Below are positions 39,617 through 48,726 of a stretch of 64,000 bases of DNA, one piece after another. The stretch is taken from assembly GCA_034435275.1 (NCBI GenBank), contig DAOTXP010000149.1:1-64000 (forward strand). Reading direction: 5' to 3'. Source of the DNA: JBFMCC01 sp034435275 (lineage in GTDB: Bacteria > Chloroflexota > Anaerolineae > Anaerolineales > Villigracilaceae). Below the pieces are notes generated by a model. That model worked only from the letters and a program-made list of their open reading frames with translations. It had not been told where the DNA came from and did no database searches. A program made the position numbers and the translations under genes. Within the stretch, counting starts at the first letter, position 1. Each line of letters begins with the position of its first letter.

Positions 39617-41245
39617 ATGTACAATCGCAAACTCATCCGCCTCTGGATCGCCGTCCTTGTACTTGCTCTAGCCACACTGGCCTGTCAGGGCGGTGGAGGA
39701 GGTCCGCAACCCGTGGACGTCCAGCCGACGCCAACGACAGCCACAACCCAGCCCACGAATGCCACTCAGGGCGCTGACCGCTCCACGCTGGTGCATGCCA
39801 CCGTGCAGATCTACGGCGCCGAAGAGAACAACGGCGACCTGTTCCCGATCTACGTCGGCTCCGGCACGATCATCTCCCCCACCGGCATGATCCTGACCAA
39901 CGCGCACGTCGGCAAGCCATCCTCGCAGGGCGACGAGGACCCGGATGCGCTCATCATCGGCATTGTCCAATCGGAGGATTCCCCGCCGGTGTATTCTTAT
40001 CTCGCGGAGGTCCTCGCCGCGGACGGTTACCTCGACCTGGCCGTGCTGCAGATCACCTCCACGCTCGACGGCGCGACCGTGAATCCCAGCGACCTGAATC
40101 TACCATTTGTACCGCTGGGCAACTCGGACAACGTCCATGTGGGCGATAACATCAACATCTTCGGATTCCCGCTCATCGGCGGCGACACGATCACCTACAC
40201 CGATGGGAACGTCTCCGGCTTCACCGCGGAGGATCAGATCGGCGACCGCGCCTGGATCAAGACCGACGCTACCATCTCCGGCGGCAACTCGGGCGGCCTG
40301 GCCGCGGACGATAACGGCTTCATCATCGGCGTGCCCACCATTGCCTCCTCGGGCGCGGCCAACGTCGAGATGACAGATTGCCGCGTCGTCCAGGACACGA
40401 ATGGCGACGGTGTGCTCACGAACGAGGACACCTGCATCCCCATCGGCGGCTTCATCAACGCCCTGCGCCCCATCAACCTGGCCCTGCCGCTGATCAACGC
40501 GGCCAAGGCGGGGATCGCCTACAACAGCCCCTATGGAGGCCCAACCGCCTCGTCCAGCGGATCGGGGCAGGAAAGTTTCGGCCCGGTCAGTTGGTTCGAG
40601 ACCCAACGCGACTGCACGACCGGGGATCAGGTCAGTTCCTACCCCTCCGGTATCGTCGCAGTGACCGCCGCCTTCGACTTTACCGGCATGACCGACGGTC
40701 AGGGCTGGGGTTCCGTCTGGTACGTGGACGGCGAGGTCGTCTATCAAAGCAACGAGAATTGGGACGGCGGCGCGGACGGCAATTACTCGTACTGCCTGTA
40801 CACGAGTGAAGGCACCCTGCCCGATGGACAATACCTCGTGGAATTCTACGCCGGCAATGGATCCACTCCGCTCACGACGGGGCAGGTGACGGTCGGTACG
40901 GGTGGAACAGTCCAGCCCACGCCCACGGCTTCGAACACAATCACCCTGTTCGGCGTCGTTTATGACGTGGACACCAACGCCCTGCTGTCGGGAGCGGAAG
41001 TCTATGTGCTGATGCCGGGCGTCACCTTCGAGGAATGGGAAGCCGCCAACTTCCGCGACGAAGACATCTACGCCTTCGCCAAGTCGGACGCCAACGGCAA
41101 TTACCGCATCACGGGCCTGCAACGCAACACAACCTATGTGATCGTGGTTTACCTGAAAGGATACAAAATCACGATCTACGAGGAGACCAGCTTCTCGAAT
41201 CAGGATCCCGCCGAATTCAACGGCGACCTGTGGCTGGGCAAGTAA
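39617..41245 (+). CDS. Trypsin-like serine protease lipoprotein
   Basis: A 542-residue lipoprotein (lipobox TLAC, C23) with a Thr/Pro/Gln-rich spacer. The serine protease domain has the full triad: H97 (MILTNAHVG), D140 (GYLDLAVLQ) and S225 (ISGGNSGGL), as in HtrA-type proteases; no PDZ domain was seen. An EF-hand-like loop (DTNGDGVLTNEDTC) is inside it. A central ~110-residue beta domain and a C-terminal carboxypeptidase-regulatory-like domain (VVYDVDTNALLSGAEVYV, GNYRITGL) follow. It probably works outside the membrane with the other operon products. Confidence 0.87.
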   Translation: MYNRKLIRLWIAVLVLALATLACQGGGGGPQPVDVQPTPTTATTQPTNATQGADRSTLVHATVQIYGAEENNGDLFPIYVGSGTIISPTGMILTNAHVGKPSSQGDEDPDALIIGIVQSEDSPPVYSYLAEVLAADGYLDLAVLQITSTLDGATVNPSDLNLPFVPLGNSDNVHVGDNINIFGFPLIGGDTITYTDGNVSGFTAEDQIGDRAWIKTDATISGGNSGGLAADDNGFIIGVPTIASSGAANVEMTDCRVVQDTNGDGVLTNEDTCIPIGGFINALRPINLALPLINAAKAGIAYNSPYGGPTASSSGSGQESFGPVSWFETQRDCTTGDQVSSYPSGIVAVTAAFDFTGMTDGQGWGSVWYVDGEVVYQSNENWDGGADGNYSYCLYTSEGTLPDGQYLVEFYAGNGSTPLTTGQVTVGTGGTVQPTPTASNTITLFGVVYDVDTNALLSGAEVYVLMPGVTFEEWEAANFRDEDIYAFAKSDANGNYRITGLQRNTTYVIVVYLKGYKITIYEETSFSNQDPAEFNGDLWLGK

Positions 41246-41252
41246 CCAAATG

Positions 41253-41287
41253 AAACAGAGTGCGGACGCAACGTCCGCACTCTGTTT
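41253..41287. terminator. Bidirectional terminator-like hairpin
   Basis: A 16-bp perfect stem, AAACAGAGTGCGGACG/CGTCCGCACTCTGTTT, with a 3-nt loop lies between two convergent genes. Confidence 0.75.
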
Positions 41288-41288
41288 A

Positions 41289-42140
41289 CTACTTCTCGCC
41301 GCTTATTTTCTTCCACGTCTTTTTCATGTTCAGTGCGTCCTCCTCCATGATGGGGCTTTCACACAGGACGCGCCCGGCGCAGCCGAAATCCTTCAAGGCC
41401 TTGAGGAGCGCCTTCAAATTCAAATCTGCATCTGCCAGCGGCAGGTGATTCTTTTCACCCTTCGGCCCGTACTCGATTCCCGAAAGGTGAATGTGCAGGC
41501 GTTTCAACGAATCCGCGCCCAGGGTCCTGCCATAGGACTCAAGACAACGCGACCACTCGTCGTAGGTGTTCATCGTCCCGTCGCCGGGACGGGCGTGCAG
41601 GTGGGCGAAATCGAGGCAGGGCTGAACCTGCGGCATGGCCGCGCTCATCGCCAGCGTATCCTCGAACGAGCCCAGCATGGCCGACTTGCCCATCGTCTCC
41701 GGGCGCAACGTGACCGGGTCGCCCGCCTTCTGCAACTCCTCCACACAGCCGCGCAGGCGCGGCAACGCCACTTTCAGGACCTCGGCCGGGTCGCCGCCAA
41801 AATAGGAGCCGGGGTGAAAGACGATGTCGGTTGCCCCGGCCAGGCTGCCGTAATGCGCCGCGTCCATCAACCGCTTGCGGGACTTGGGCCACTCCTCGTC
41901 GGTCGCATTCAAATTGATGAAATACGGTGCGTGCACGCTAATCGCCACTCCCTGTGTCTCGCCCGCGGCCTTGATCGCCGCGCAAGTCTCCTCGCTGACG
42001 CGCACCGCCTGCACCCAGCCCAGCTCGAAAGCGGTCAATCCAAGTGACTTGCTGAACTCGATCGCGCCGACCGAGCCACCGGGTTTCCTGGGCGTGCCAA
42101 TCGGCGAACCGACCGTTCCGAACGAAAACGATAAAGTCAT
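41289..42140 (-). CDS. Endonuclease IV-like TIM-barrel (AP endonuclease family 2)
   Basis: A 283-residue xylose-isomerase-type TIM barrel. The zinc ligands of endonuclease IV appear in order: VHAPYFINLNA, IVFHPGSYFG, LRPETMGK, CLDFAHLHAR, LHIHLSGIEYG, KNHLPL and LCESPIMEED. That supports a DNA AP endonuclease over a sugar isomerase, though some relatives are isomerases. The start at 42140 follows AGGAG; a longer frame upstream has no signal. Confidence 0.8.
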   Translation of the reverse strand: MTLSFSFGTVGSPIGTPRKPGGSVGAIEFSKSLGLTAFELGWVQAVRVSEETCAAIKAAGETQGVAISVHAPYFINLNATDEEWPKSRKRLMDAAHYGSLAGATDIVFHPGSYFGGDPAEVLKVALPRLRGCVEELQKAGDPVTLRPETMGKSAMLGSFEDTLAMSAAMPQVQPCLDFAHLHARPGDGTMNTYDEWSRCLESYGRTLGADSLKRLHIHLSGIEYGPKGEKNHLPLADADLNLKALLKALKDFGCAGRVLCESPIMEEDALNMKKTWKKISGEK

Positions 42141-42204
42141 ATAGTCTCCTCTTCCCGCAGGGTCACCACTCGAATGCGGAATCCAAAGTCTCCAGGCTTT
42201 GGGC

Positions 42205-42228
42205 ATCCGACGACTCCTGTCGTCGGAT
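42205..42228 (-). terminator. Hairpin after dgkA
   Basis: ATCCGACGAC-tcct-GTCGTCGGAT, a perfect 10-bp stem, lies 36 nt after the dgkA stop. A T-run is lacking, so termination is uncertain. Confidence 0.45.
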
Positions 42229-42263
42229 ACCGTCATATCGGAAATTGTTCTGCGACTCCGCGG

Positions 42264-42656
42264 CTAACCAAACAGCGATAAAAGTTTAATCCACAACGGC
42301 GGGCCAAGAATCAACAGGCCAATCAAGGCGGCCGCCAGCGCGGCGATCAACACCGCGCCCGCGCCCACGTCCTTACCCACTTTGGCAAGGGGGTGGTGCA
42401 CCGGGCTGGCCAGGTCCACCACGGCCTCGATGGCTGTGTTGACGAACTCGGCCATGAAAACCATCGCAATGGTGATGACCAGCACGGCCCAATCGCGCGG
42501 CGGCAAATCCAGCCAGAGGCCGATGAGGAAGACCAGCGTGGCGACCACTGCATGCACCCAGGCGTTCTGCTGGGTCTTGAGCACGTACCACCAGCCGCGG
42601 AAGGCGTGACCGAACGCGTACCAGCGTGAGACAATGAAATGCAAGAACTTATTCAT
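42264..42656 (-). CDS. dgkA: Diacylglycerol/undecaprenol kinase
   Basis: A 130-residue, three-helix membrane kinase. EFVNTAIEAVVDL is the family signature and SPVHHPLAKVGKDVGAGAVL follows. In Gram-positive-like bacteria DgkA phosphorylates undecaprenol, which supplies the lipid carrier for wall and surface polysaccharide. The start at 42656 overlaps the ybeY end by 8 nt. Last gene in the cluster. Confidence 0.93.
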   Translation of the reverse strand: MNKFLHFIVSRWYAFGHAFRGWWYVLKTQQNAWVHAVVATLVFLIGLWLDLPPRDWAVLVITIAMVFMAEFVNTAIEAVVDLASPVHHPLAKVGKDVGAGAVLIAALAAALIGLLILGPPLWIKLLSLFG

Positions 42657-43101
42657 GAATCTCGATCCCCGACAATCCGAGCCGCACCAGGACTTCGGCC
42701 TGCGCGGCCCACATTTGTTTTTTTTCCTCCGCCTCGGCGTGATCGTGTCCAAGCAGGTGCAGGACGCCGTGCACGGTCAGCAGTTGCAATTCGGCCTCGA
42801 GAGAATGTCTCGCGGCGCGCGCCTGTTCGTCGGCGCGGGGGACGGAGATGAGAATGTCGCCCAGATAACGCGCGCCCGTTTCGGGGTCCGTTTCGGAGGC
42901 GGGAAAGGAAAGTACGTCGGTGGGCGCGTCCAAGTCCAGATAATCGCGGTTGAGATCCTGCATCTGCGCGTCGTCGGTGAGCAGGATGGTCAGGTCGCCG
43001 TCCGAGGCCTCGTGCTCCAACACGGCTCGGGCAGCATGCTGAAGGAGGGAGGCGACATCGGGGGGAGGCGAGACGGCAGAGTTAGCTTCAACGAAGATCA
43101 T
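42649..43101 (-). CDS. ybeY: rRNA maturation endoribonuclease YbeY
   Basis: A 150-residue metalloprotein of 16S rRNA 3'-end maturation and quality control. The zinc motif HGVLHLLGHDH is intact and DVLSFPASE is conserved. GAGGAAAC precedes the start. The operon position between pgpH and dgkA is the common bacterial order; phoH and era are absent. Confidence 0.96.
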   Translation of the reverse strand: MIFVEANSAVSPPPDVASLLQHAARAVLEHEASDGDLTILLTDDAQMQDLNRDYLDLDAPTDVLSFPASETDPETGARYLGDILISVPRADEQARAARHSLEAELQLLTVHGVLHLLGHDHAEAEEKKQMWAAQAEVLVRLGLSGIEIHE

Positions 43102-43107
43102 GTTTCC

Positions 43108-45219
43108 TCATTTCTTAAGCGGGGCCGTCTGCGGCTCTTTCGAAATGACCGCTTTGGCGGCGGGATACTGAATGCGCGGATGATAGGTGCCGCGCAATGT
43201 GGTAACGAAGGACTCGGTAATGAGAGTGAGATCGCGCAGGGTGAGTGCGGTCTGGTCGAGTTGACCCTCCAGTTGGGCGATCTCGATCACACTGCGGACG
43301 ATGGCGCGCAGTCCCTCTTCATCGGGCGGGCGGTCAGCACGGGCGCGGGCTTCGGCGCCGTCGGCGAGCATCAGCAGGGCGGTCTCGCGCGAGCGCGGAC
43401 GCGGCCCGGGGTAGCGAAACAGGTTGATATCCACTTTGGAAGCGTCGCCGCCGGCCTGTTCGACGGCCTGCGAATACTGGTAACGCGTGTGCATGGTGCC
43501 GTGATGTTCGAGAATGAAATCGTCGAGGCGGCGCGGCAGGCGGTGCTTTCGCGCCAAATGGACTCCGTCCGTGACGTGGCGGATGATGGTCTCGGCCACT
43601 TCGAGCGGATCAAGGTCGGCATGTGTATCCATTTGGCCGGGTGCCTGGTTCTCGATGAAGAAGGCGGGATTTTTCGCCTTGCCCACGTCATGAAACAACG
43701 CGCCGACGCGCGTCAACAACGGGTCGGCGCCAATGTGTTCCGCGGCCTGCTCGGCCAAATTGGCAACCTGCAGGCTGTGCTGGTACGTGCCGGGGGCGTT
43801 GCGCAAAAAATATTGCAGGAGGGGAAAATCGGGGCGGGAGATTTCGAGCAATTGCAGAGCGGTCGTCAGGCCCAGCGCCTGGGCCAGGAAATATTGCCCC
43901 AGCAGGGCGAGGCTGGAGGAGGCCAGTCCGTTGAACAACGCGGCCGCCAGAAGCGTGAGCGTGCCGACCAAGTCTGTGGAAGTGAACGGCAGACGAAAGG
44001 CGAGGATGGCGGCCATGCCTGCCAGCGCCACTGCCAGCCCGGCGGTGACGAAGGACCAGAAACGTCGTGCCGGGCCAAGGGTGAGCACGCCGCAGAGGGA
44101 AGCCATCAGATAATAAGGCATTAAGTCGGCGTTCAAGCCATAGGCGGCCGGCACACACACGGCCAATGAAACGACCAGTCCGGCTTCGATGCCGAAGAGG
44201 GCGGTGAGCAGAAGTCCGACCGCGGGTAATGGATAAAGATACGGCACGACGACGCGCCCGGGAACTGACAGCCGCGCTCCGATCAAAAAGACGAGGAAGA
44301 CAACGGCCACCACCAGCAGGCTGCGCGAGTCATACAGAAAGCCAAGCCGTTTGCGGCGGAAGAAATACAGACTGGCAAAGGCAACGGAAAGCAGGGTTAA
44401 CGAACCCGCGCCGAGGTAATCCTGCGGGCCCGGCTCGGTCTGGATCAGGCCGAATTTCTCGAGCGCCTCGATGTCCGCTTCGCTGACCACTTCCCCGGCG
44501 CGGACGATGATCTCGCCCGCCTTGAAGGATTGCGAAACCGGCGCGATCTGTTCGCGGGCCGCGTCCCGCGCCGCCTCGGTCAGTTCGGCATTGTAGAGGC
44601 TGTTGGGCACGATGAAAGCAGACACCAGTTCGGCAACCAGCGCGGCCTGCTCCTCGGTGAGCGAGAGGCTGACGCGCGCGGTCACGCCTGCGCGCACGGA
44701 TTCGATATTGTCCTCGCGGATGGCTCCGCGCATGACCTGTTCGAGCACGCTGAGCGCCTCGGCCTGGACCTGTTCCCAGCGGGTGGGGCTGAGAGCGAGA
44801 ATCTGCTGGATCGTTTCGGAAGTCAGGCTGAGGTCCGGGAGGGAAGCGAGGCGGCTGTTCTTCTCCTCGTCGGCGGCTTCCGCGTCGTCGCGGATCGTGG
44901 TAATGGACCGCAGGACCGCGCGCAGTTCCTCCACCTGACGGCGCGAGATGGAGAGGTCGGGCGGCGCGTACACGGGCGGGACATTATCCGCCGCCAGTTC
45001 GCGGCGCTGTTCGGTAAGCACCGCGCTTTCGAAGGTAAGATCAGTGGGGGCTTGCAGGTCGCGAGGGGCTACGTCCCCGGTTTCGAGCGGCAGGGCGGCC
45101 GGGCGCAGGGACACAGGCAGGGCCAGGGCGGCGAAGGTTACCACGCCGACGGCCGCGAGCAGGATGAGACGAACCGTGAAGATACGCGCCGAGGAACGCG
45201 GCGCGGGCAGGGGGTCCAC
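43108..45219 (-). CDS. pgpH: Cyclic-di-AMP phosphodiesterase PgpH (7TM-HD)
   Basis: A 703-residue protein. The N-terminal helix is followed by a large extracytoplasmic domain, then seven membrane helices (about 285-460) and a C-terminal HD domain: PGTYQHSLQVANLAEQ, GALFHDVGKAKNP, and DFILEHHGTMHTRYQY. PgpH cleaves c-di-AMP in Firmicutes. The start is GTG at 45219, 2 nt after the yqeY stop codon. It is coupled to yqeY. Confidence 0.94.
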   Translation of the reverse strand: MDPLPAPRSSARIFTVRLILLAAVGVVTFAALALPVSLRPAALPLETGDVAPRDLQAPTDLTFESAVLTEQRRELAADNVPPVYAPPDLSISRRQVEELRAVLRSITTIRDDAEAADEEKNSRLASLPDLSLTSETIQQILALSPTRWEQVQAEALSVLEQVMRGAIREDNIESVRAGVTARVSLSLTEEQAALVAELVSAFIVPNSLYNAELTEAARDAAREQIAPVSQSFKAGEIIVRAGEVVSEADIEALEKFGLIQTEPGPQDYLGAGSLTLLSVAFASLYFFRRKRLGFLYDSRSLLVVAVVFLVFLIGARLSVPGRVVVPYLYPLPAVGLLLTALFGIEAGLVVSLAVCVPAAYGLNADLMPYYLMASLCGVLTLGPARRFWSFVTAGLAVALAGMAAILAFRLPFTSTDLVGTLTLLAAALFNGLASSSLALLGQYFLAQALGLTTALQLLEISRPDFPLLQYFLRNAPGTYQHSLQVANLAEQAAEHIGADPLLTRVGALFHDVGKAKNPAFFIENQAPGQMDTHADLDPLEVAETIIRHVTDGVHLARKHRLPRRLDDFILEHHGTMHTRYQYSQAVEQAGGDASKVDINLFRYPGPRPRSRETALLMLADGAEARARADRPPDEEGLRAIVRSVIEIAQLEGQLDQTALTLRDLTLITESFVTTLRGTYHPRIQYPAAKAVISKEPQTAPLKK

Positions 45220-45221
45220 GA

Positions 45222-45665
45222 TTACTTTAGCTGCTCCCGCACAGTCGCGCTGACCACGTCGCCGGGGGCGCGTCCCGCCACCTTCGCCATGACGGCTTTC
45301 ATCACCTTGCCCATGTCGGAAGGCGAGGACGCGCCCGTCTCGGCGATGGCGGCCTTGACCAGTTCGCGCAGTTCGTCGGCGGGCATGGCGGCGGGCAGGA
45401 AGGTTTCGAGCACGGCGATCTCGGCTTCGTTGGCAGAGACGAGGTCGGCGCGTTCGGCTTTTTTAGCCTCCTCAACGGCCTCGCGGCGGTTCTTGATTTC
45501 CTTTTGAATGATCCCCAGCACAGCCGCGTCGTCGAGCGTCGTCTGTTTGTCCACTTCGGCCTGTTTAATGGCCGCCAGCACCATGCGCACGGTGACCTTG
45601 CGGACGGTGTCATTGGCCTTCATGGCTTCTTTTACGGCTTCGTTAAGTTTGGTTTTCATGTCCAT
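45222..45665 (-). CDS. yqeY: GatB/YqeY domain protein
   Basis: A 147-residue protein homologous to the C-terminal tRNA-binding part of GatB. Family features are MKTKLNEAVKEAMKA, RMVLAAIKQAE, and the C-terminal GRAPGDVVSATVREQL. Its role is unproven. The start at 45665 (MDMKTK) lies 7 nt after a TATAAT; upstream ATGs would lie within or before the promoter. First gene in the pgpH-ybeY-dgkA operon. Confidence 0.9.
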   Translation of the reverse strand: MDMKTKLNEAVKEAMKANDTVRKVTVRMVLAAIKQAEVDKQTTLDDAAVLGIIQKEIKNRREAVEEAKKAERADLVSANEAEIAVLETFLPAAMPADELRELVKAAIAETGASSPSDMGKVMKAVMAKVAGRAPGDVVSATVREQLK

Positions 45666-45672
45666 GCCCATC

Positions 45673-45678
45673 ATTATA
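45673..45678 (-). promoter_or_regulatory. -10 box of leaderless yqeY operon
   Basis: TATAAT on the minus strand ends 7 nt before the ATG at 45665. Confidence 0.55.
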
Positions 45679-45831
45679 CTAGAGGTGGCAGGGGAATAAA
45701 AATTCCTGCCGGGCGGGGCAGAATAGCCCTGTCGCTTGGAGTTTTTTCTCCACCCCTGACACTGCTGTCCATCTGTGTTTATCGGCGGGCGGCTTTTCCG
45801 AATGAGAGTATAAAAATCCAATTCTCTCATC
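45679..45831. other. Gap between yqeY and polysaccharide locus
   Basis: 153 bp with no gene. It contains GTCCATCTGTGTTTATCGGC, which resembles a GATAAACACAGATGG-type scattered repeat. The minus-strand promoter of yqeY lies at its left end. It marks the composition boundary to the AT-richer locus. Confidence 0.35.
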
Positions 45832-46464
45832 CTATTGCCCGATAATCTCAATAAGATTATGAGGAGAACTGACTACATAATCAGGATTGCCGCGAAGTAA
45901 ATGTTCCAAACTCTGATGTCCCCATGTCACTGCAATGCTGGTCACTGACGCCTCTTTGGCCGCAAGAACGTCACTCAAGGAGTCTCCTATCATAAATACC
46001 GATGCCTGCTTTCCGTTTTCTAAAAACCGTTTCCGCGCCATGGATATTTTCTGCGCCTTGGAACCAGGTGAATCCACCCCGTATACTGCATGGACGAGAT
46101 GGTCCAAGCCGTGCTTGACGAGAAAAGCATTTACATTTTGCGACGAGTTTGTTGTGATAATGGCAATCGTATGATTGACGGAAAGGTGTCTGATAACATG
46201 GGTCAAATCTGTGAAGGCGGCAGGTGGAGATTTCTTTTCTGCGAAAAGGTTCAAACAAATTTTGACAAACTCATCAACAAGATATTCAGGGACTCCACAT
46301 GCCTGCCCATATGACGCAAAAGACATGATTTCAAGATCGTTTAAGTCATCTTTTGTTACCGTATGTTGTACGCCTAATTTGTTGCACGCTTCTTGACCAA
46401 ACCGAAGTAAATCGCTCAGCGTGTCCGCGAGTACGCCATCATAATCCAAGATGATGAGAGCCAT
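45832..46464 (-). CDS. HAD-family phosphatase (phosphoglycolate phosphatase-like)
   Basis: A 210-residue HAD hydrolase. Motif I is ILDYDGVLADT, motif II TTNSSQN, and the lysine/motif IV region is SKAQKISMARK with MIGDSLSDVLAAKEA. The substrate is unknown; sugar phosphates are plausible in a polysaccharide locus. It is the last gene of the minus-strand locus. The true start is 46464; the extra upstream frame has no ribosome-binding signal. Confidence 0.82.
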   Translation of the reverse strand: MALIILDYDGVLADTLSDLLRFGQEACNKLGVQHTVTKDDLNDLEIMSFASYGQACGVPEYLVDEFVKICLNLFAEKKSPPAAFTDLTHVIRHLSVNHTIAIITTNSSQNVNAFLVKHGLDHLVHAVYGVDSPGSKAQKISMARKRFLENGKQASVFMIGDSLSDVLAAKEASVTSIAVTWGHQSLEHLLRGNPDYVVSSPHNLIEIIGQ

Positions 46465-46579
46465 GAAACAAGGTTTCCGCTCAGCGCATTTTATCCCAGA
46501 ACGCCGTCGTGACGATACCGAAAATTGCCATGACGATCCCAAGCCCCTGAAGCCTCGAAATTTTGGTGATGGTTAAGAC

Positions 46580-47764
46580 CTAAATGCTGATATCAATGCT
46601 GTCACCCAGCAAAGTAGCCCGCGCCATTCTGGAAGCGGGAACAGGCTCTTTGCCTGAGTCAGAACGACCCTTCCACCAGGATGCCACCTGGCGCGGTAAT
46701 GCATGCCAATATCCTCCGCCTGCTTTTACCTCCTCCAGAAACTCCCCGTAGCATTTCCTGGCAACGCCCATGCTTGAGTAATCGGGATGAACAAGCATCA
46801 ATGCCATCCCGTAATATTTTTTTATAAAGGAAAACTTATCTCTCCAGATCCGGGGGGATGTTTCTCCTAGAACGTTGAATAACGTGGAATCCTGCGGCAA
46901 TGTATATGGCAATTCGAGAAATCGCCCAATCGTAAACGGCCAGATACTCATCACCCCGCCCGGCATTGGTTCGAAAGGATCGGTATCAAAGAACGATAGA
47001 TCGTATTTAACGTCCAACAGCTGCATCCAATGAGGATTACGGTGCGTATACGGTGCACGAAATCCCTCGGCTTGGAATTCCCGCATATAGCGATTGATCT
47101 CCGCGGCCTGTTTCACAAAAGCGGGATAGGAGCCAAATAACTTGCTGTCATGTCTTAGGCCATGCACCCCTATTTCGAAACCACGTTGTCTCAAGTCGGC
47201 CATCAAACCAAAATCAAGTTGATATCTCTCGGGAACAAAATTGAAAGACGACCGAAACCCCATAGACTCTTCCAGGTCCGCCAGGATCGGGATAGTACGC
47301 TGGCCATCCGCAGTTTCAACATCATGGGTCAGCACAAAGGCGAACTGCTTCCCGTCCGGCCAAAAATACCTGAAATCTATTTCGGTCTTACCGGAAAGCA
47401 ACAATACCTGACGAAGAATTTCCCATTGAAACCGGACGTAGCGCGGTTCGATCGGCCACTCCAGAATGGATGCCTTTCGGGCCGTATCGCTGTGGATGCG
47501 GCGCATCAAGTGGGTTACTTTTTGAGAAAGAAATGGTTTGAGGGCATAATACACGCGCCGGGCAAATCCAAACCGATATCGATTTGAGCCGAACTGCCCC
47601 TCGCCAAGGGTTAATTCCAATAACGTGTCGAAATCCAGACTGGCCTCTCCAGGCAACAGCAGCGGCAAGGCTCGTATGGTCGCTTCCTGCCAGACCTCAT
47701 CCGGGAGAGCGGGCTGGCAAAGCCAGAAATCCTGTAAACGGTTGGAACTCCATAGATTTGACAT
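46580..47764 (-). CDS. Polysaccharide deacetylase-like protein
   Basis: A 394-residue protein. The NodB-type region has VLTHDVETADGQRT (metal Asp/His motif I), FEIGVHGLRHDSKLF (motif II) and FRAPYTHRN (motif III). These match carbohydrate esterase family 4 proteins, which remove N-acetyl groups from glycans. The N-terminal ~140 residues are of an unrecognised type. Its start overlaps the stop of the upstream methyltransferase by 1 nt (TGATG), so they are coupled. Confidence 0.85.
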   Translation of the reverse strand: MSNLWSSNRLQDFWLCQPALPDEVWQEATIRALPLLLPGEASLDFDTLLELTLGEGQFGSNRYRFGFARRVYYALKPFLSQKVTHLMRRIHSDTARKASILEWPIEPRYVRFQWEILRQVLLLSGKTEIDFRYFWPDGKQFAFVLTHDVETADGQRTIPILADLEESMGFRSSFNFVPERYQLDFGLMADLRQRGFEIGVHGLRHDSKLFGSYPAFVKQAAEINRYMREFQAEGFRAPYTHRNPHWMQLLDVKYDLSFFDTDPFEPMPGGVMSIWPFTIGRFLELPYTLPQDSTLFNVLGETSPRIWRDKFSFIKKYYGMALMLVHPDYSSMGVARKCYGEFLEEVKAGGGYWHALPRQVASWWKGRSDSGKEPVPASRMARATLLGDSIDISI

Positions 47765-48672
47765 CAAGCACCTACTCGAAAATCCGGTATGCCATCTACG
47801 ATAGGATAGGATTGTCCGCACGACTTGCACAGGTATGCATCCGAGGAACGCATTACCGAATCATAGCATGACGGGCAAACCAATAAGTCATCCACGCTTT
47901 TGCCTTCTTCCAAGGCATCCCCTCCGGTTGTCCGAGTTTTACAAATAACCCATGGCGTTACTTTAACGACGCCGAAAAAGGGAGCAAAAGCGCGGCCTAA
48001 GACCTTCCATCCCTCGAACTGACCGATCTTTCCCGGAACCTTATCCAATACACCCACACCGAGATACTTCATCTGCGAGAAACCGCTTTGGAGTAATACC
48101 CGATGAACATACGTGGGGTGGTGTTGGATCAATATCTTGCCGGAAAGCATCGGCTCCAAAGAAAAGGGGTCGTCCTTACTTAAATGCACAAATTTGCGCG
48201 CCAACTGCCGGGCGCTTAGCTTATTGCTGTAGTTAAAGACAAAACAGCCGCCTTTTCCAAGGATTCGATTTACCCCATCTGATACAAGCTGAGAATTTGG
48301 CAGGTGATGAAACACGCGCATCATCAGCGCGCAGTCAAAACTCGAACCGCGAAAGGGCAAATGATTCGCGTCAGCGGCAATATAGGTTGCTCTCTTCCCA
48401 AAAGATTCCCGGCCCTGTCGAAGAAGTGTCATTGATCCGTCCAGCATCACCACCTGTTCGAATCGATCCAGATAGCAGTCTGCCAAACGGCCGAAGCCGC
48501 AACCGATGTCGATGATGCGGCGGCCGGAAGCAGGCAATAGATTGCGAATAATTGAGTGTTCCAGTTCATCCAACCTGACCCTAGATTTTTCCACCCAAAA
48601 GTCCTTGTATTCGATGCCTTCGTACAGTTGGCTCGGTTTCGTACCCGGTTCAAAACGCGCAGGCAACCCCAT
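47764..48672 (-). CDS. SAM methyltransferase with C-terminal Trm112-like zinc ribbon
   Basis: A 302-residue methyltransferase. Motif I is IIDIGCGFGRLAD; DGSMTLL and ALMMRVFHHLP follow. The last ~50 residues form a zinc ribbon (LVCPSCYD, LCKSCGQSYPIVDGIPDF), as in Trm112/UPF0434 proteins, here fused to the enzyme and placed at the C-terminus. In UbiE-type relatives this ribbon often precedes the catalytic domain. GGAGGTG precedes the start. The likely substrate is a sugar or glycan, by context. Confidence 0.85.
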   Translation of the reverse strand: MGLPARFEPGTKPSQLYEGIEYKDFWVEKSRVRLDELEHSIIRNLLPASGRRIIDIGCGFGRLADCYLDRFEQVVMLDGSMTLLRQGRESFGKRATYIAADANHLPFRGSSFDCALMMRVFHHLPNSQLVSDGVNRILGKGGCFVFNYSNKLSARQLARKFVHLSKDDPFSLEPMLSGKILIQHHPTYVHRVLLQSGFSQMKYLGVGVLDKVPGKIGQFEGWKVLGRAFAPFFGVVKVTPWVICKTRTTGGDALEEGKSVDDLLVCPSCYDSVMRSSDAYLCKSCGQSYPIVDGIPDFRVGA

Positions 48673-48726
48673 GATACACCTCCAAAAACAGAATATAAAA
48701 CTACAACCGCTAATACCGGTATAACA

